Below, in pieces: positions 1-8,244 of a DNA stretch of 64,000 nt. Location: NCBI GenBank assembly GCA_965117035.1, contig OZ220748.1:3472001-3536000 (forward strand). The letters run 5' to 3'. The first letter of the stretch is position 1; every line of letters begins with the position of its first letter. The DNA is from CAZENU01 sp965117035 (GTDB lineage: Bacteria > Chloroflexota > Dehalococcoidia > Lucifugimonadales > CAZENU01). The notes beneath the pieces are model-generated. The model ran no database searches. It was not told the origin of the DNA and was given only the letters and a program-made list of their open reading frames with translations. The position numbers and the translations under genes were made by a program.

Positions 1-403
1 CCTCCCAGAGCAGCACCCGTTTCATGTTCGGGTGGCCTTCGAACCGCACGCCCATCAGGTCCCAGACCTCGCGCTCCTGCAGGTCGGCGCCGCGCCATAC
101 CGAGGTGACGGAAGGCAGCGTCGGCTCCTCCCGGTCGTAGCATCGGGTCTTCACGACGGCCCTCTGGTTGCGGCGCATAGACAGCAGGTGGTACACGACC
201 TCGAAGTACTCGATGTAGTCGACGGCGGTGATCGCCGCCAGGAAGGCGAAGTCCAGCTCCGGGTCTTCCTTGAGCAGGCGGGCGACCTCTTCCACCGACT
301 CGGGGCGCACCCGGACGTCGTTGTCGTCGTGTTCGAGGACGGCGTTTGGAAGGGCGGCCTCGATGTGTGCCGCAAGGCGGGCGGCGCCGAGCTCGGTGGT
401 CAT
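1..403 (-). CDS. nuoC: NADH-quinone oxidoreductase subunit C (partial)
   Basis: This is the N-terminal part of NuoC, a peripheral-arm subunit of complex I, cut by the window edge. Translation from the ATG at 403 gives about 134 residues, beginning MTTELGAARL and including AAITAVDYIEYFEVVYHLLS and the family block LQEREVWDLMGVRFEGHPN, which is typical of the 30-kDa subunit. Its ATG overlaps the nuoB stop codon (ATGA), so the two are translationally coupled. It is the third gene of a minus-strand nuoA-nuoB-nuoC series, and the rest of the operon lies left of the window. Confidence 0.93.
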   Translation of the reverse strand, partial: MTTELGAARLAAHIEAALPNAVLEHDDNDVRVRPESVEEVARLLKEDPELDFAFLAAITAVDYIEYFEVVYHLLSMRRNQRAVVKTRCYDREEPTLPSVTSVWRGADLQEREVWDLMGVRFEGHPNMKRVLLWE

Positions 404-1023
404 CACTCTCTGGCGACCGTGCCCTTCAGGGAGTAGCGCTTGATCTTCTCGTGCAACTGCATGATGCCGTAGAGCAGCGCGTCCGGGCGCGGCGGGCAGC
501 CCGGGACGTAGACGTCCACGGGAACGATGTGGTTGACCCCGGGGACGACGCTGTACGACTCGTAGTATGGGCCGCCGCTGGTCGCGCAGACGCCCATGGA
601 GATCACCCACCTGGGCTCGGCCATCTGCTCGAAGACGCGCTGTATGGCGGGCGCCATCTTCCAAGTCACCGTGCCGGCGACGATCATCAGGTCGGCCTGT
701 CGCGGCGACGCCCGGAAGACCTCACCGCCGAACCGCGCGAGGTCGAACCGCGGCATGGCGCTGGCCATCATCTCGAAGGCGCAGCAGGCGAGGCCGAAGG
801 AGAGGGGCCACAGCGCGGCCTTGCGGCTCCAGTTCACCAGCGCGTCGACCGAGCTGACGGCTATGTTGCGCTGGAGGTCGTCGGGCACCTCGACGAGCGG
901 CTCTGCGAGCGGCGCGGTGTGGGTGGCCTTCAGCTCGTTGACGACCGCGCCCTCGGCGCGGTCCACGCCCCACGTCGTCGCGTGCAGCGGGATATGGATG
1001 CCGTTGACCGTGGTGTCGTCCAT
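403..1023 (-). CDS. nuoB: NADH-quinone oxidoreductase subunit B
   Basis: NuoB is the complex I subunit that carries the terminal [4Fe-4S] cluster N2, next to the quinone site. The 206-residue protein has the expected cysteines: a CC pair in FGLACCAFEM, one in GVCATSGG and one in PGCPPRPDAL. The start is the ATG at 1023, which overlaps the nuoA stop (TAATG). Longer readings in this frame run through nuoA and are not real. The N-terminal ~50 residues before the conserved core are longer than in many NuoB proteins. It needs an Fe-S cluster, so it is a likely client of the SUF operon at 6.3-13.3 kb. Confidence 0.96.
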   Translation of the reverse strand: MDDTTVNGIHIPLHATTWGVDRAEGAVVNELKATHTAPLAEPLVEVPDDLQRNIAVSSVDALVNWSRKAALWPLSFGLACCAFEMMASAMPRFDLARFGGEVFRASPRQADLMIVAGTVTWKMAPAIQRVFEQMAEPRWVISMGVCATSGGPYYESYSVVPGVNHIVPVDVYVPGCPPRPDALLYGIMQLHEKIKRYSLKGTVARE

Positions 1024-1418
1024 TAGCTCCACTCCAGTGAGCCCTTGCGCCAGGCGTACAGCCAGCCCACGAGCAGGATCGCGATGAAGACCGCCATCTC
1101 GACTATCGTGAAGATGCCGAACTCGAGGGACATGATGCCGAAGCTCGCCGCCCAGGGGAACAGGAAGACGACCTCGACGTCGAAAATCACGAAGATGAGT
1201 GCGAAGGTGTAGAACCGGAAGTTGAACTGGTTCCACGTGCCGGACAGCGTCTCGAACCCGCACTCGTAGATGCTCTGCTTGATCGGGTTCGGCTTCCGCG
1301 GGCGCACCTTGAGAACGGAGAAGGCCCAGGAAGCCAGCAGCATGCCGGTCGGCACGGCGACCGCGAGCGCAACGAAGATGGCGACTAGGCCGTACTGGCG
1401 GAAGTACTCGTCAAGCAT
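1023..1418 (-). CDS. nuoA: NADH-quinone oxidoreductase subunit A
   Basis: NuoA is a small membrane subunit of complex I at the junction of the membrane and peripheral arms. The 131-residue protein shows three hydrophobic segments (about residues 11-33, 65-87 and 97-119), the conserved loop YECGFETLSGTWNQFNFRFY, and the acidic motif FVIFDVEVVFLFPWA in the second segment. It is the first gene of the operon, with a sigma70-type promoter just upstream and a one-base overlap with nuoB. Length and motif order are normal for the family. Confidence 0.96.
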   Translation of the reverse strand: MLDEYFRQYGLVAIFVALAVAVPTGMLLASWAFSVLKVRPRKPNPIKQSIYECGFETLSGTWNQFNFRFYTFALIFVIFDVEVVFLFPWAASFGIMSLEFGIFTIVEMAVFIAILLVGWLYAWRKGSLEWS

Positions 1419-1450
1419 GAGACGACCTGCGCCCAGCGCTCATGGCGGCG

Positions 1451-1479
1451 ACTATATCATAGGGCATATAGGTACGCAA
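1451..1479 (-). promoter_or_regulatory. Probable promoter of the nuoABC operon
   Basis: On the minus strand TTGCGT (1479-1474) is followed after exactly 17 bases by TATAGT (1456-1451). Transcription would start near 1444, about 25 bases before the nuoA ATG. The stretch is visibly AT-rich against its high-GC surroundings. Confidence 0.6.
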
Positions 1480-1517
1480 GTGCGAAAATTCACAATCGTC
1501 CGGGCGGGCAAGCCGCG

Positions 1518-1868
1518 CTAGTCGACGAGCGTCCGCTCCACCTTCGGCGTCGGGAAGATTCCCAGGACCCTGGCGTCCGACCCGGACGCGTTGACGAACC
1601 CGTGCTTGACGCCGGCGGGCGCGAGCACCGTTTCTCCCTCCCTGACGGTGATCACGTCGTCGCCGAGCACGGCCTGCAGCTCGCCGTCGACGATCAGCAT
1701 CGCCTCCTCCGTGGGGTGGGTGTGCGTGGGCGCCCTCGATCCTGGGGAGATCGTCAGGTCGGCCACCGTAAGCGAATCGGTGCCCAGCTCGCCGTTGATC
1801 AGCTCCCACCGCTCCACGCCGGGGGCTATCTCGTTCATCTCGATGTCCGATTTCTTCAGTATGGGCAT
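1518..1868 (-). CDS. Small cupin-domain protein
   Basis: This is a 116-residue single-domain cupin of the Cupin_2 type. The metal-binding pattern is visible: THTHPTEEAMLIVDGELQ supplies two His and a Glu, and PAGVKHGFVN the last His of the second cupin motif. Such proteins bind a divalent metal and act as isomerases, dioxygenases or sugar-binding proteins; the substrate cannot be told from sequence. A TATAAT on the minus strand (1897-1892) and an AGGAG before the ATG suggest it has its own promoter. It is divergent from the nucleoside hydrolase at 1943. Confidence 0.85.
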   Translation of the reverse strand: MPILKKSDIEMNEIAPGVERWELINGELGTDSLTVADLTISPGSRAPTHTHPTEEAMLIVDGELQAVLGDDVITVREGETVLAPAGVKHGFVNASGSDARVLGIFPTPKVERTLVD

Positions 1869-1942
1869 GTCTGCTCCTTTCCCGGACGGCTATTATAGGG
1901 GTTGCCCCATCGACATGCCCGACCGGAGGTGACCGGCCACCG

Positions 1943-2866
1943 ATGAGAGTCGTACTGGACGTCGATCCCGGGACGGACGACGCGCTGGCGATGCTGATGG
2001 CGTTCAACGTGCCCGGCCTGCGAGTCGAGGGCGTGACCGCGGTCGGCGGCAACGCGACGCTGCGGGACACGACCCGTAACGCCCTTCGCATCCTGGATCA
2101 CGTCGGAGCGCGGGTGAAGACGGACGTCGGCGGCCCCGGGATACCGGTATCCCGGGGCGCATCCCGCCCGATCAAGGGCAGGTACCGCTACGGTTACTAC
2201 TACCACGGGCCGGCGGGCCTGGGCGTCCGGCTGCCGTCTCCGCGCTCGGTGCCGTACCCGGTCCGCGCTGCCGACCTGATAGTCGAGCTGGCGGACTCGG
2301 GAAATGAGCCGTTGACCATCATCGCCCTCGGGCCCCTGACGAACGTCGCCCGTGCGCTGCGCAGGTCGCCCCGGATGGCCGACAGCCTGGAGCGCATCGT
2401 CGTCATGGGCGGCGCCGTGGAGTCGCCTGGCAACATCACCCCGCACGCGGAATTCAACACCTACAACGACCCACTGGCGGCCGCGGAGGTCTTCGAGTCA
2501 GGCGCGCCCGTGACGCTTGTGCCGCTGGACGTGTGCGCCATGGCGACCCTGGGCCGCGGCGACATGCCGTGGGTCCCGGGAACCTCGAAGGGCGCGCTGC
2601 TGACGCGGAAGGTGCTGGACAACTGGTTCGCGGGGCATCCGGACCGCGAGCGGTACGATCTGTGCGATCCGCTCGCGGTGGTCGCCGTGCTGCGGCCCGA
2701 CCTGTTCGGCTTCCGGCGCGCGTCGGTCGCCGTCGAGACCGAAGACGAGGCCCGCTACGGCAAGACGACCGCGGACTACGGGAAGGGCAGCGTGGATGTA
2801 GCCCTCGACGTGGACGCCGACGCCGCGAAGCGGCTCATGGTCGACCTGCTGGCCGGCGGCGCGTGA
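1943..2866 (+). CDS. Inosine/uridine-preferring nucleoside hydrolase
   Basis: This 307-residue protein is a member of the nucleoside hydrolase family, which cleaves the N-glycosidic bond of nucleosides to base and ribose. The calcium-binding aspartate motif DVDPGTDDALA is at residues 5-15. Further family blocks are ITVVHP-like GPLTNVARAL, VVMGGAVESPGN, EFNTYNDPLAA, and a C-terminal DLCDPLAVVAVL containing the conserved Asp near the active site. The GGAGG (1924-1928) is rather far from the ATG. A Gfo/Idh oxidoreductase follows after 14 bases, so the two are probably co-transcribed, perhaps for scavenging a nucleoside or sugar. Base specificity cannot be assigned. Confidence 0.9.
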   Translation: MRVVLDVDPGTDDALAMLMAFNVPGLRVEGVTAVGGNATLRDTTRNALRILDHVGARVKTDVGGPGIPVSRGASRPIKGRYRYGYYYHGPAGLGVRLPSPRSVPYPVRAADLIVELADSGNEPLTIIALGPLTNVARALRRSPRMADSLERIVVMGGAVESPGNITPHAEFNTYNDPLAAAEVFESGAPVTLVPLDVCAMATLGRGDMPWVPGTSKGALLTRKVLDNWFAGHPDRERYDLCDPLAVVAVLRPDLFGFRRASVAVETEDEARYGKTTADYGKGSVDVALDVDADAAKRLMVDLLAGGA

Positions 2867-2880
2867 CCCGAGGAGAACCC

Positions 2881-3954
2881 ATGAAGACCTACACGGCCGC
2901 ATTCGCCGGCTGCGGGCACATGACCGAGCCCGTCGTGGACGACGCCGAGGACGATCCGACGATCATCCGGCCGTACCGCCACGGCGAAACGCTGCGGGCG
3001 TGCGACAGGCTCCGGATCGTCGCCTGCTCCAGCGGCAGGGCGGAGGCACGGCGATGGGTCGGCAGCCGCAACGGCATCCCGCCGGAGCGCCGGTACGCTG
3101 ACTACCGCGATATGATCGACCGCGAGCTGCCGGACCTCGTCGTCATCGGCTCCCAGCCGGAGCAGCGGATGGAGAGAGTCGTCTACGCCGCTGAGCACGG
3201 CGTCAGGGCCATATGCGCGGAGAAGGCGCTGTCGGCGACGATGCGGGAGGCCGACGCCATCGTCGAGGCGGTCGAGCGGAACGGCGTCGCGTTCAACATG
3301 TACACGCAGCGCCGGTGGGACCCCGGCTACGACAGGGTCAAGGAGATCGTCAACGGCGGCGAGCTCGGGGAGCTCAGGACGCTGGTCTCCCATCACTCCG
3401 GCTCCCTCTTCGAGGTGGACAGCCACTTCTTCGACCTTCTAATGTGGCTCAACGAAGACCGCCCGGCTCTGTGGGTGCAGGGGCATATCCCGGACGACGA
3501 TGGCGTGTTCGACGGCGGCGTGATGCGGGCGGACCCGAAGGCGAATGCGACCATCCAGTTCGACAACGGGGTCATCGCGTTCTCGCTGCTGTCGGGCCGC
3601 GGTGTGTTCGACCTCGAGGCGGTCTGCGAGCGTGGGATGGTGTCGGTCGTGGGCAACGGGGCCGCGTGGAGCCTGCGCAGGTTCGACGGTGGGCCGGAGC
3701 ACCGGGAGCCCCTGTCGTTCGTGCCTGCGAGCTCGACGGTGCGCCTCGTGGAAGACCTGGTCCACTCGCTCGATACGGGCGAGCCGCCGCGCGGCGGCGC
3801 CCGTATCGCCCGCGCGAGCACCGAGATGCTGTTTGCGGTCGTCGAGTCGCATCTGGCGGGCGGGTCGCGCGTCGAGTTGCCGCTCGAAGACTGCGGGCTG
3901 AGGCTGGACCGCGATCGTCCGCCCAAGCCGCAGGACTTTCCCGCTTCGGACTAA
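2881..3954 (+). CDS. Gfo/Idh/MocA family oxidoreductase
   Basis: This is a 357-residue NAD(P)-dependent oxidoreductase of the Gfo/Idh/MocA family. It has an N-terminal Rossmann fold starting AAFAGCGHM, the family Glu-Lys of the EKP motif as ICAEKALSA near residue 117, and a C-terminal alpha/beta domain. The start at 2881 follows a GAGGAG ribosome-binding site. An in-frame reading beginning at 2533 overlaps the nucleoside hydrolase and is rejected. These enzymes usually oxidise or reduce sugars, inositols or their derivatives; the substrate is unknown here. The preceding nucleoside hydrolase hints at a ribosyl or nucleoside-derived substrate, but that is inference from position only. Confidence 0.85.
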   Translation: MKTYTAAFAGCGHMTEPVVDDAEDDPTIIRPYRHGETLRACDRLRIVACSSGRAEARRWVGSRNGIPPERRYADYRDMIDRELPDLVVIGSQPEQRMERVVYAAEHGVRAICAEKALSATMREADAIVEAVERNGVAFNMYTQRRWDPGYDRVKEIVNGGELGELRTLVSHHSGSLFEVDSHFFDLLMWLNEDRPALWVQGHIPDDDGVFDGGVMRADPKANATIQFDNGVIAFSLLSGRGVFDLEAVCERGMVSVVGNGAAWSLRRFDGGPEHREPLSFVPASSTVRLVEDLVHSLDTGEPPRGGARIARASTEMLFAVVESHLAGGSRVELPLEDCGLRLDRDRPPKPQDFPASD

Positions 3955-4005
3955 CGCGGGTGTGGACGATCACGTTGCTGCATGAATAGCCGTCGGAGGC
4001 GTCCG

Positions 4006-5751
4006 ATGAACACTACGACCGAACACCTGCTCAGGGCCGGGACCGTCGACGAGGTCAGGGCGAGGGGATGCACCGTCGTCACCGGAGGCGGCCACGCCAT
4101 CGCCGTCTTCCCCCTGGGCGACGGCTTCGCCGCAGTCGACAACCGGTGCCCGCACATGGGCTTCCCGCTCGACAGGGGCACCGTCAGCGACGGCATCCTG
4201 ACGTGCCACTGGCACCACGCACGGTTCGACCTCTCCAGCGGCGGCACCTTCGACCCGTTCGCCGACGACGTGCGCGCCTTCCCCGTGGCGGTGGACGACG
4301 GCCAGGTGTGGGTCGATCCAAGCCCGCCCGACACCGACCCGGTGGCGCGTTGGTCCCGCCGCCTCGAAGACGGGATGGAGCACAACATCCGGCTGGTGAT
4401 CGCCAAGTCGGTGCTCGGACTCGACTCCTCCCCCGCCGACTACCGGACGCCCCTGGCAATCGCCGCGACGTTCGGCACTACCTACTCTGACCGCGGCTGG
4501 GGTCAGGCGCTGACGATGATGACCTGCTCGGCCAACATGCTTGGCGTCCTGTATCCCGAAGACCGACCGCTCGCGCTCTACCAGGGCATCCGGCAGGTCG
4601 CGGCCGAGTGCGCGGGAAGGCCTCCCAGGTTCATGGTCGAACCGCTGCCCACGGGCGAGACGCGGCCGGAGGTGTTCAAGGGGTGGTTCCGAGGCTTCAT
4701 CGAGGTCCGGGACGACGAGGGCGCCGAGCGCTGCCTCGGCACGGCCGTCGCTCTCGGCATATCCGCCAGGGAGATCGCCGACATGGTCTTCGCCGCCGCG
4801 ACCGACCGGATCTACCTCGATGCCGGCCACACCGTGGACTTCTGCAACAAGGCGTTCGAGCTGCTCGACCACGTCGGCTGGGAGCACGCCGGCCCGGTGC
4901 TCACCAGCCTGACGCACGGAATCGCGTCCGCCAGGCGCAGCGAGGAGCTGAACTCCTGGCGCAACCCCATCGACCTCTCCTCGATGGTCCAGGAGGCGCG
5001 CGACGTCCTCCCCGAGCTATGGCGGCGGGGAGCCGAGTCGCGGGGTCGGTGGGACGACGAGCGCGCCCTGGTCGATACGATACTCGGCGACGATCCGGGG
5101 GCGACGCTCGGGGCGTCGCGGGAGGCGGTCGGGGAGGGCGCTTCGGCGGAGCAGCTCGGCGGCGCGGTCGCCTACGCGGCTTTCCTCAGGATGGCACGCT
5201 TCCACACCTCCAACGAGTTCGGCGACTGGAACACGGTGCACAACACGCTGACGGCCGCCAACGCGCTGCACCAGGCGCTGAAACGCGCTCCGTCGGTCGA
5301 GCTCTTGCGCGCGGTCTTCGATACGGCGATCAGCATCTATCTCGACCGCTTCCTGAACATGCCGGCCCAGCGCATCCCGGAGCCGGACGGCGGGGAGGCC
5401 GACGACGACCTCGGCCCGAAGATCCTGGAGGCGATGGACTCGCAGCAGCGGGTCGAGGAGACGGCGAGGCTCGTGACCGACTACTTCACGACGGCCGCTG
5501 ACCCGGACAGCCTGCTCCCGGTACTCGCCCACGCCATGCTGAGGGAGGACTCGACGTTCCACCACTTCCAGATCGTCGACGCGGCGCTGAAGCAGTACCG
5601 GGGCCGAAGGGGGACCGGCGCGGCGCGGCACGTGCTGGTCGGGGCGGCCAGGTTCCTCGCGGCCCATTACCCGACGCCCAGGGCGTCGAACCAGACATTC
5701 AACATCGCGGTTCGCCTGCAGCGCGGCGACGAGATATTCAAAGAGGACTAG
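4006..5751 (+). CDS. Rieske [2Fe-2S] domain protein with large helical C-terminal body
   Basis: Residues 1 to about 105 form a Rieske domain with the cluster ligands in NRCPHMGFPLDRG and CHWHHARFDL, so it should hold a 2Fe-2S cluster. The remaining ~475 residues are not a recognisable ring-hydroxylase catalytic domain. They are alpha-helical in character and rich in His and Trp (for example RFHTSNEFGDWNTVHN and STFHHFQIVDAALKQY), which suggests a second metal or cofactor site, but I do not recognise the family. The ATG at 4006 is preferred over 3982 because GGAGG (3995-3999) sits six bases upstream. It follows the Gfo/Idh gene on the same strand by about 50 bases. Confidence 0.75.
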   Translation: MNTTTEHLLRAGTVDEVRARGCTVVTGGGHAIAVFPLGDGFAAVDNRCPHMGFPLDRGTVSDGILTCHWHHARFDLSSGGTFDPFADDVRAFPVAVDDGQVWVDPSPPDTDPVARWSRRLEDGMEHNIRLVIAKSVLGLDSSPADYRTPLAIAATFGTTYSDRGWGQALTMMTCSANMLGVLYPEDRPLALYQGIRQVAAECAGRPPRFMVEPLPTGETRPEVFKGWFRGFIEVRDDEGAERCLGTAVALGISAREIADMVFAAATDRIYLDAGHTVDFCNKAFELLDHVGWEHAGPVLTSLTHGIASARRSEELNSWRNPIDLSSMVQEARDVLPELWRRGAESRGRWDDERALVDTILGDDPGATLGASREAVGEGASAEQLGGAVAYAAFLRMARFHTSNEFGDWNTVHNTLTAANALHQALKRAPSVELLRAVFDTAISIYLDRFLNMPAQRIPEPDGGEADDDLGPKILEAMDSQQRVEETARLVTDYFTTAADPDSLLPVLAHAMLREDSTFHHFQIVDAALKQYRGRRGTGAARHVLVGAARFLAAHYPTPRASNQTFNIAVRLQRGDEIFKED

Positions 5752-5768
5752 GGCGGGCACCGCGCAGG

Positions 5769-6109
5769 CTAGCCTCGTGTCGGTACGGCTTTCTCTGGTC
5801 CAGCGGCTCGCACGGTCTCCCTGGGCTGGACCCGTTCGGCGATGGTCTCGCCCGACTCGATCTCCGCCGTCCGCAACTCGAACGTCTTCTGAAGGTCCAG
5901 CCAGAGCTGTGGCGATGTGCCGAAGTAGCGGGACAGTCGGAGGGCGGTCTCGGCGGTGACCCCGCGCTGACCCTTCAGGATCGCCGTGATGCGGTTCGTC
6001 GGGACGGCCAGCGCATTGGCGAGCGCGTTGGCGGACAGACCGAGCTCGTCCAGTTCTTGGCCGGTATCTCGCCGGGATGGACTGGACGCATGCCACTGCT
6101 CACTCTCAT
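5769..6109 (-). pseudogene. higA: Frameshifted HigA-type antitoxin (XRE family)
   Basis: Two reading frames together spell a HigA/VapA-type antitoxin. The first, from the ATG at 6109, encodes MRVSSGMRPVHPGEI, the standard HigA N-terminus. The other frame then continues LDELGLSANALANALAVPTN, ITAILKGQRGVTAETALRLS, RYFGTSPQLWLDLQKTFELR to a TAG at 5769. The switch falls at about 6055-6065, where one base appears missing (gccaagaactg where gccgaagaactg would keep frame). The downstream frame has no ATG or GTG of its own before a stop. No HigB-like toxin was found beside it. Either it is a decayed orphan antitoxin or the base is a sequencing error. Confidence 0.7.
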
Positions 6110-6152
6110 ATCATGAGCTCTCCATCATCGGGTTCTTTGCAGATGATACACG

Positions 6153-6182
6153 TTGACTTTGGCGGTCGCGCCATCCTAGAAT
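6153..6182 (+). promoter_or_regulatory. Probable promoter of the suf operon
   Basis: TTGACT (6153-6158) and TAGAAT (6177-6182) are separated by 18 bases on the plus strand, in an AT-richer gap between the broken higA and sufB. A start near 6189 would leave a leader of about 155 bases before the sufB TTG codon. A second TTGACC at 6188-6193 lies just downstream. The Rrf2-type regulator encoded in the operon might act here, but I see no defined operator. Confidence 0.5.
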
Positions 6183-6345
6183 GGTTCTTGACCGATTTAA
6201 TCAACAAAGACCATACGAGGCCGCTGCTCGGGGGTCGACGACGGTGCAGTCGTTCGCCCAGGGCAGCGCCGATCTTCCATAGGGCGCGTATCGAGGGGCG
6301 CATCAGCGGCCTCCAGCGACGCGTGAGCAGCCAGGAGACAGACAC

Positions 6346-7806
6346 TTGACCGAGCAGCGTGTGATTTCGCGCACCTCGACCGACCTCGACACCGACTACA
6401 AGTACGGCTTCGTCACCGACATCGACTCCGAGATCGCGCCCAAGGGCCTGAACGAGGACGTCGTCCGCATGATCTCGGCCAAGAAGGACGAGCCGCGGTT
6501 CCTGCTCGACTGGCGCCTGAAGGCCTACGAGCACTGGATGAAGAAGTCCGACGAAGAGCCCCGGTGGGCCATGGTGGACTTCGACCCCATCGACTACCAG
6601 GACATCCACTACTACGCGGCGCCCGTGTCACAGGGTGAGGGCCCCAAGAGCCTGGACGAGGTCGACCCGGAGCTGATCGAGACCTTCAACAAGCTCGGCA
6701 TACCCATCGAGGAGCAGAAGAAGCTGACGGGCGTGGCGGTCGACGCCATCTTCGACAGCGTCTCGGTTGCCACCACGTACAAGAAGATGCTCGAGGACTC
6801 GGGCGTGATCTTCTGCTCGGTGAGCGAGGCGGTGCAGAGCCACCCGGAGCTCGTGGAGAAGTACCTGGGCACAGTGGTGCCGTACAGCGACAACTTCTAC
6901 GCGACGCTCAACTCGGCGGTGTTCAGCGACGGCTCCTTCGTCTACGTCCCGCCGGGAGTGCGCTGCCCGATCGAGCTGATGACCTACTTCCGGATCAACG
7001 CCGAGGAGACGGGGCAGTTCGAGCGGACGCTGATCGTCGCCGACGAGGGCTCGTACGTGAGCTACCTGGAGGGGTGCACGGCGCCGATGCGCAAGACCCA
7101 CCAGCTCCACGCGGCCGTGGTCGAGCTGGTGGCGCTGGACGACGCCGAGATCAAGTACTCGACGCTACAGAACTGGTACCCCGGCGACAAGGAGGGCAAG
7201 GGCGGCGTCTACAACTTCGTGACGAAGCGAGGCAAGGCCCTGGGCCGCAACTCGAAGATATCGTGGACCCAGGTGGAGACCGGCTCGGCCATCACCTGGA
7301 AGTACCCGAGCGTGATCCTGCAGGGCGACAACTCGGTTGGCGAGTTCTACTCGGTCGCGCTGGTGAACAACCGGCAGCAGGCCGACACGGGCACCAAGAT
7401 GACCCACATCGGCAAGAACACGAAGAGCACCATCGTCGCCAAGGGCATCTCCGCCGGCCACGGCAACAACACCTACCGCGGACTGGTGCAGATACTCCCG
7501 TCCGCCGAGAACGCTACGAACTTCACCCAGTGCGACTCGCTGCTGGTCGGCGACCAATGCGGCGCGCACACGGTGCCGTACATCGAGGTGCGCAACCCCT
7601 CGGCGCGCATGGAGCACGAGGCATCGACGTCGAAAGTGAGCGACGACCAGCTCTTCTACTGCATGCAGCGCGGCATCAGCGAGGAAGAGGCGCATTACAT
7701 GATCATCAACGGCTTCTGCCGAGGCATCTTCCAGGAGCTGCCGTTCGAATTCGCCATGGAGGCGCAGCAGCTCCTCAGGGTGAGCCTGGAAGGCGCGGTG
7801 GGATAG
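6346..7806 (+). CDS. sufB: Fe-S cluster assembly scaffold protein SufB
   Basis: SufB is the core scaffold of the SUF system, where with SufC and SufD it builds Fe-S clusters in the cytoplasm. The 486-residue protein matches the family along its length: FYATLNSAVFSDGSFVYVPP, CPIELMTYFRINAEETGQFE, and the C-terminal RNPSARMEHEASTSKVSDDQ and FYCMQRGISEEEA blocks. The start is a TTG at 6346, preceded by CAGGAGACA, which gives the normal SufB N-terminus. It is first in a long plus-strand operon and is followed without a gap by a PaREP1-like gene instead of directly by sufC. Confidence 0.97.
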   Translation: MTEQRVISRTSTDLDTDYKYGFVTDIDSEIAPKGLNEDVVRMISAKKDEPRFLLDWRLKAYEHWMKKSDEEPRWAMVDFDPIDYQDIHYYAAPVSQGEGPKSLDEVDPELIETFNKLGIPIEEQKKLTGVAVDAIFDSVSVATTYKKMLEDSGVIFCSVSEAVQSHPELVEKYLGTVVPYSDNFYATLNSAVFSDGSFVYVPPGVRCPIELMTYFRINAEETGQFERTLIVADEGSYVSYLEGCTAPMRKTHQLHAAVVELVALDDAEIKYSTLQNWYPGDKEGKGGVYNFVTKRGKALGRNSKISWTQVETGSAITWKYPSVILQGDNSVGEFYSVALVNNRQQADTGTKMTHIGKNTKSTIVAKGISAGHGNNTYRGLVQILPSAENATNFTQCDSLLVGDQCGAHTVPYIEVRNPSARMEHEASTSKVSDDQLFYCMQRGISEEEAHYMIINGFCRGIFQELPFEFAMEAQQLLRVSLEGAVG

Positions 7807-8178
7807 ATGGCCACGACGACGCGGCACGGGCAGATAAGCTACCGCTTCCTCGACCAGGCGGAGGCCGAGTTCGAGCGGGGCGACATGCTCCAGGCTTCCG
7901 AGAAGGCATGGGGAGCGGTCGCACACTATGTGAAGTCGGTCGCCAAGGCGAACGGCTGGGCGGACGGGTCGCACCGAGACATCGCGAACAACGCGAGGCG
8001 GCTGCTCGACCGCACGCCCGACCCCGCTGGCAACAGGGACAAGTTTGCTGTCATAAACGCCCTTCACGTCAACTTCTACGAGGAAGACCTGGATGCGACA
8101 GACGTGGAGCGGGGCATCAGGCATGCCCGCGCGTTGGTCGAGGCCATGAGAGCCGTGGAGTCGACGGCGGATGCTTGA
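7807..8178 (+). CDS. PaREP1/HEPN-like small helical protein inside the suf operon
   Basis: This 123-residue alpha-helical protein has the pattern of the PaREP1 (HEPN-like) family: SYRFLDQAEAEFERGDMLQA, SEKAWGAVAHYVKSVAKANG, and a later SHRDIANNARRLL. The function of the family is not established. The ATG abuts the sufB stop codon and sufC follows 66 bases later, so it must be co-transcribed with and probably coupled to sufB. A clear paralogue of the same length is encoded at 27224-27613. Fold assignment to HEPN is an inference, and I see no obvious HEPN ribonuclease RX4-6H motif, so an RNase role is not supported. Confidence 0.75.
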   Translation: MATTTRHGQISYRFLDQAEAEFERGDMLQASEKAWGAVAHYVKSVAKANGWADGSHRDIANNARRLLDRTPDPAGNRDKFAVINALHVNFYEEDLDATDVERGIRHARALVEAMRAVESTADA

Positions 8179-8244
8179 TGTAGACCGCGTCTGCCTTACG
8201 CCCGGTCGCTTCCAGCGCAAGTTGCAAAGGAGAGACGGTTAGGA

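Noticed and set aside
5017..6096. Long minus-strand open frame across the Rieske gene and the HigA remnant
   Set aside because: It is the third frame of the region, rich in Arg and Pro, with no family similarity, and it runs antisense to the Rieske gene. High GC content makes such frames common here.
6110..6345. HigB toxin gene next to the HigA remnant
   Set aside because: The translated frames of this stretch show no HigB pattern on either strand; promoter-like elements are seen instead.
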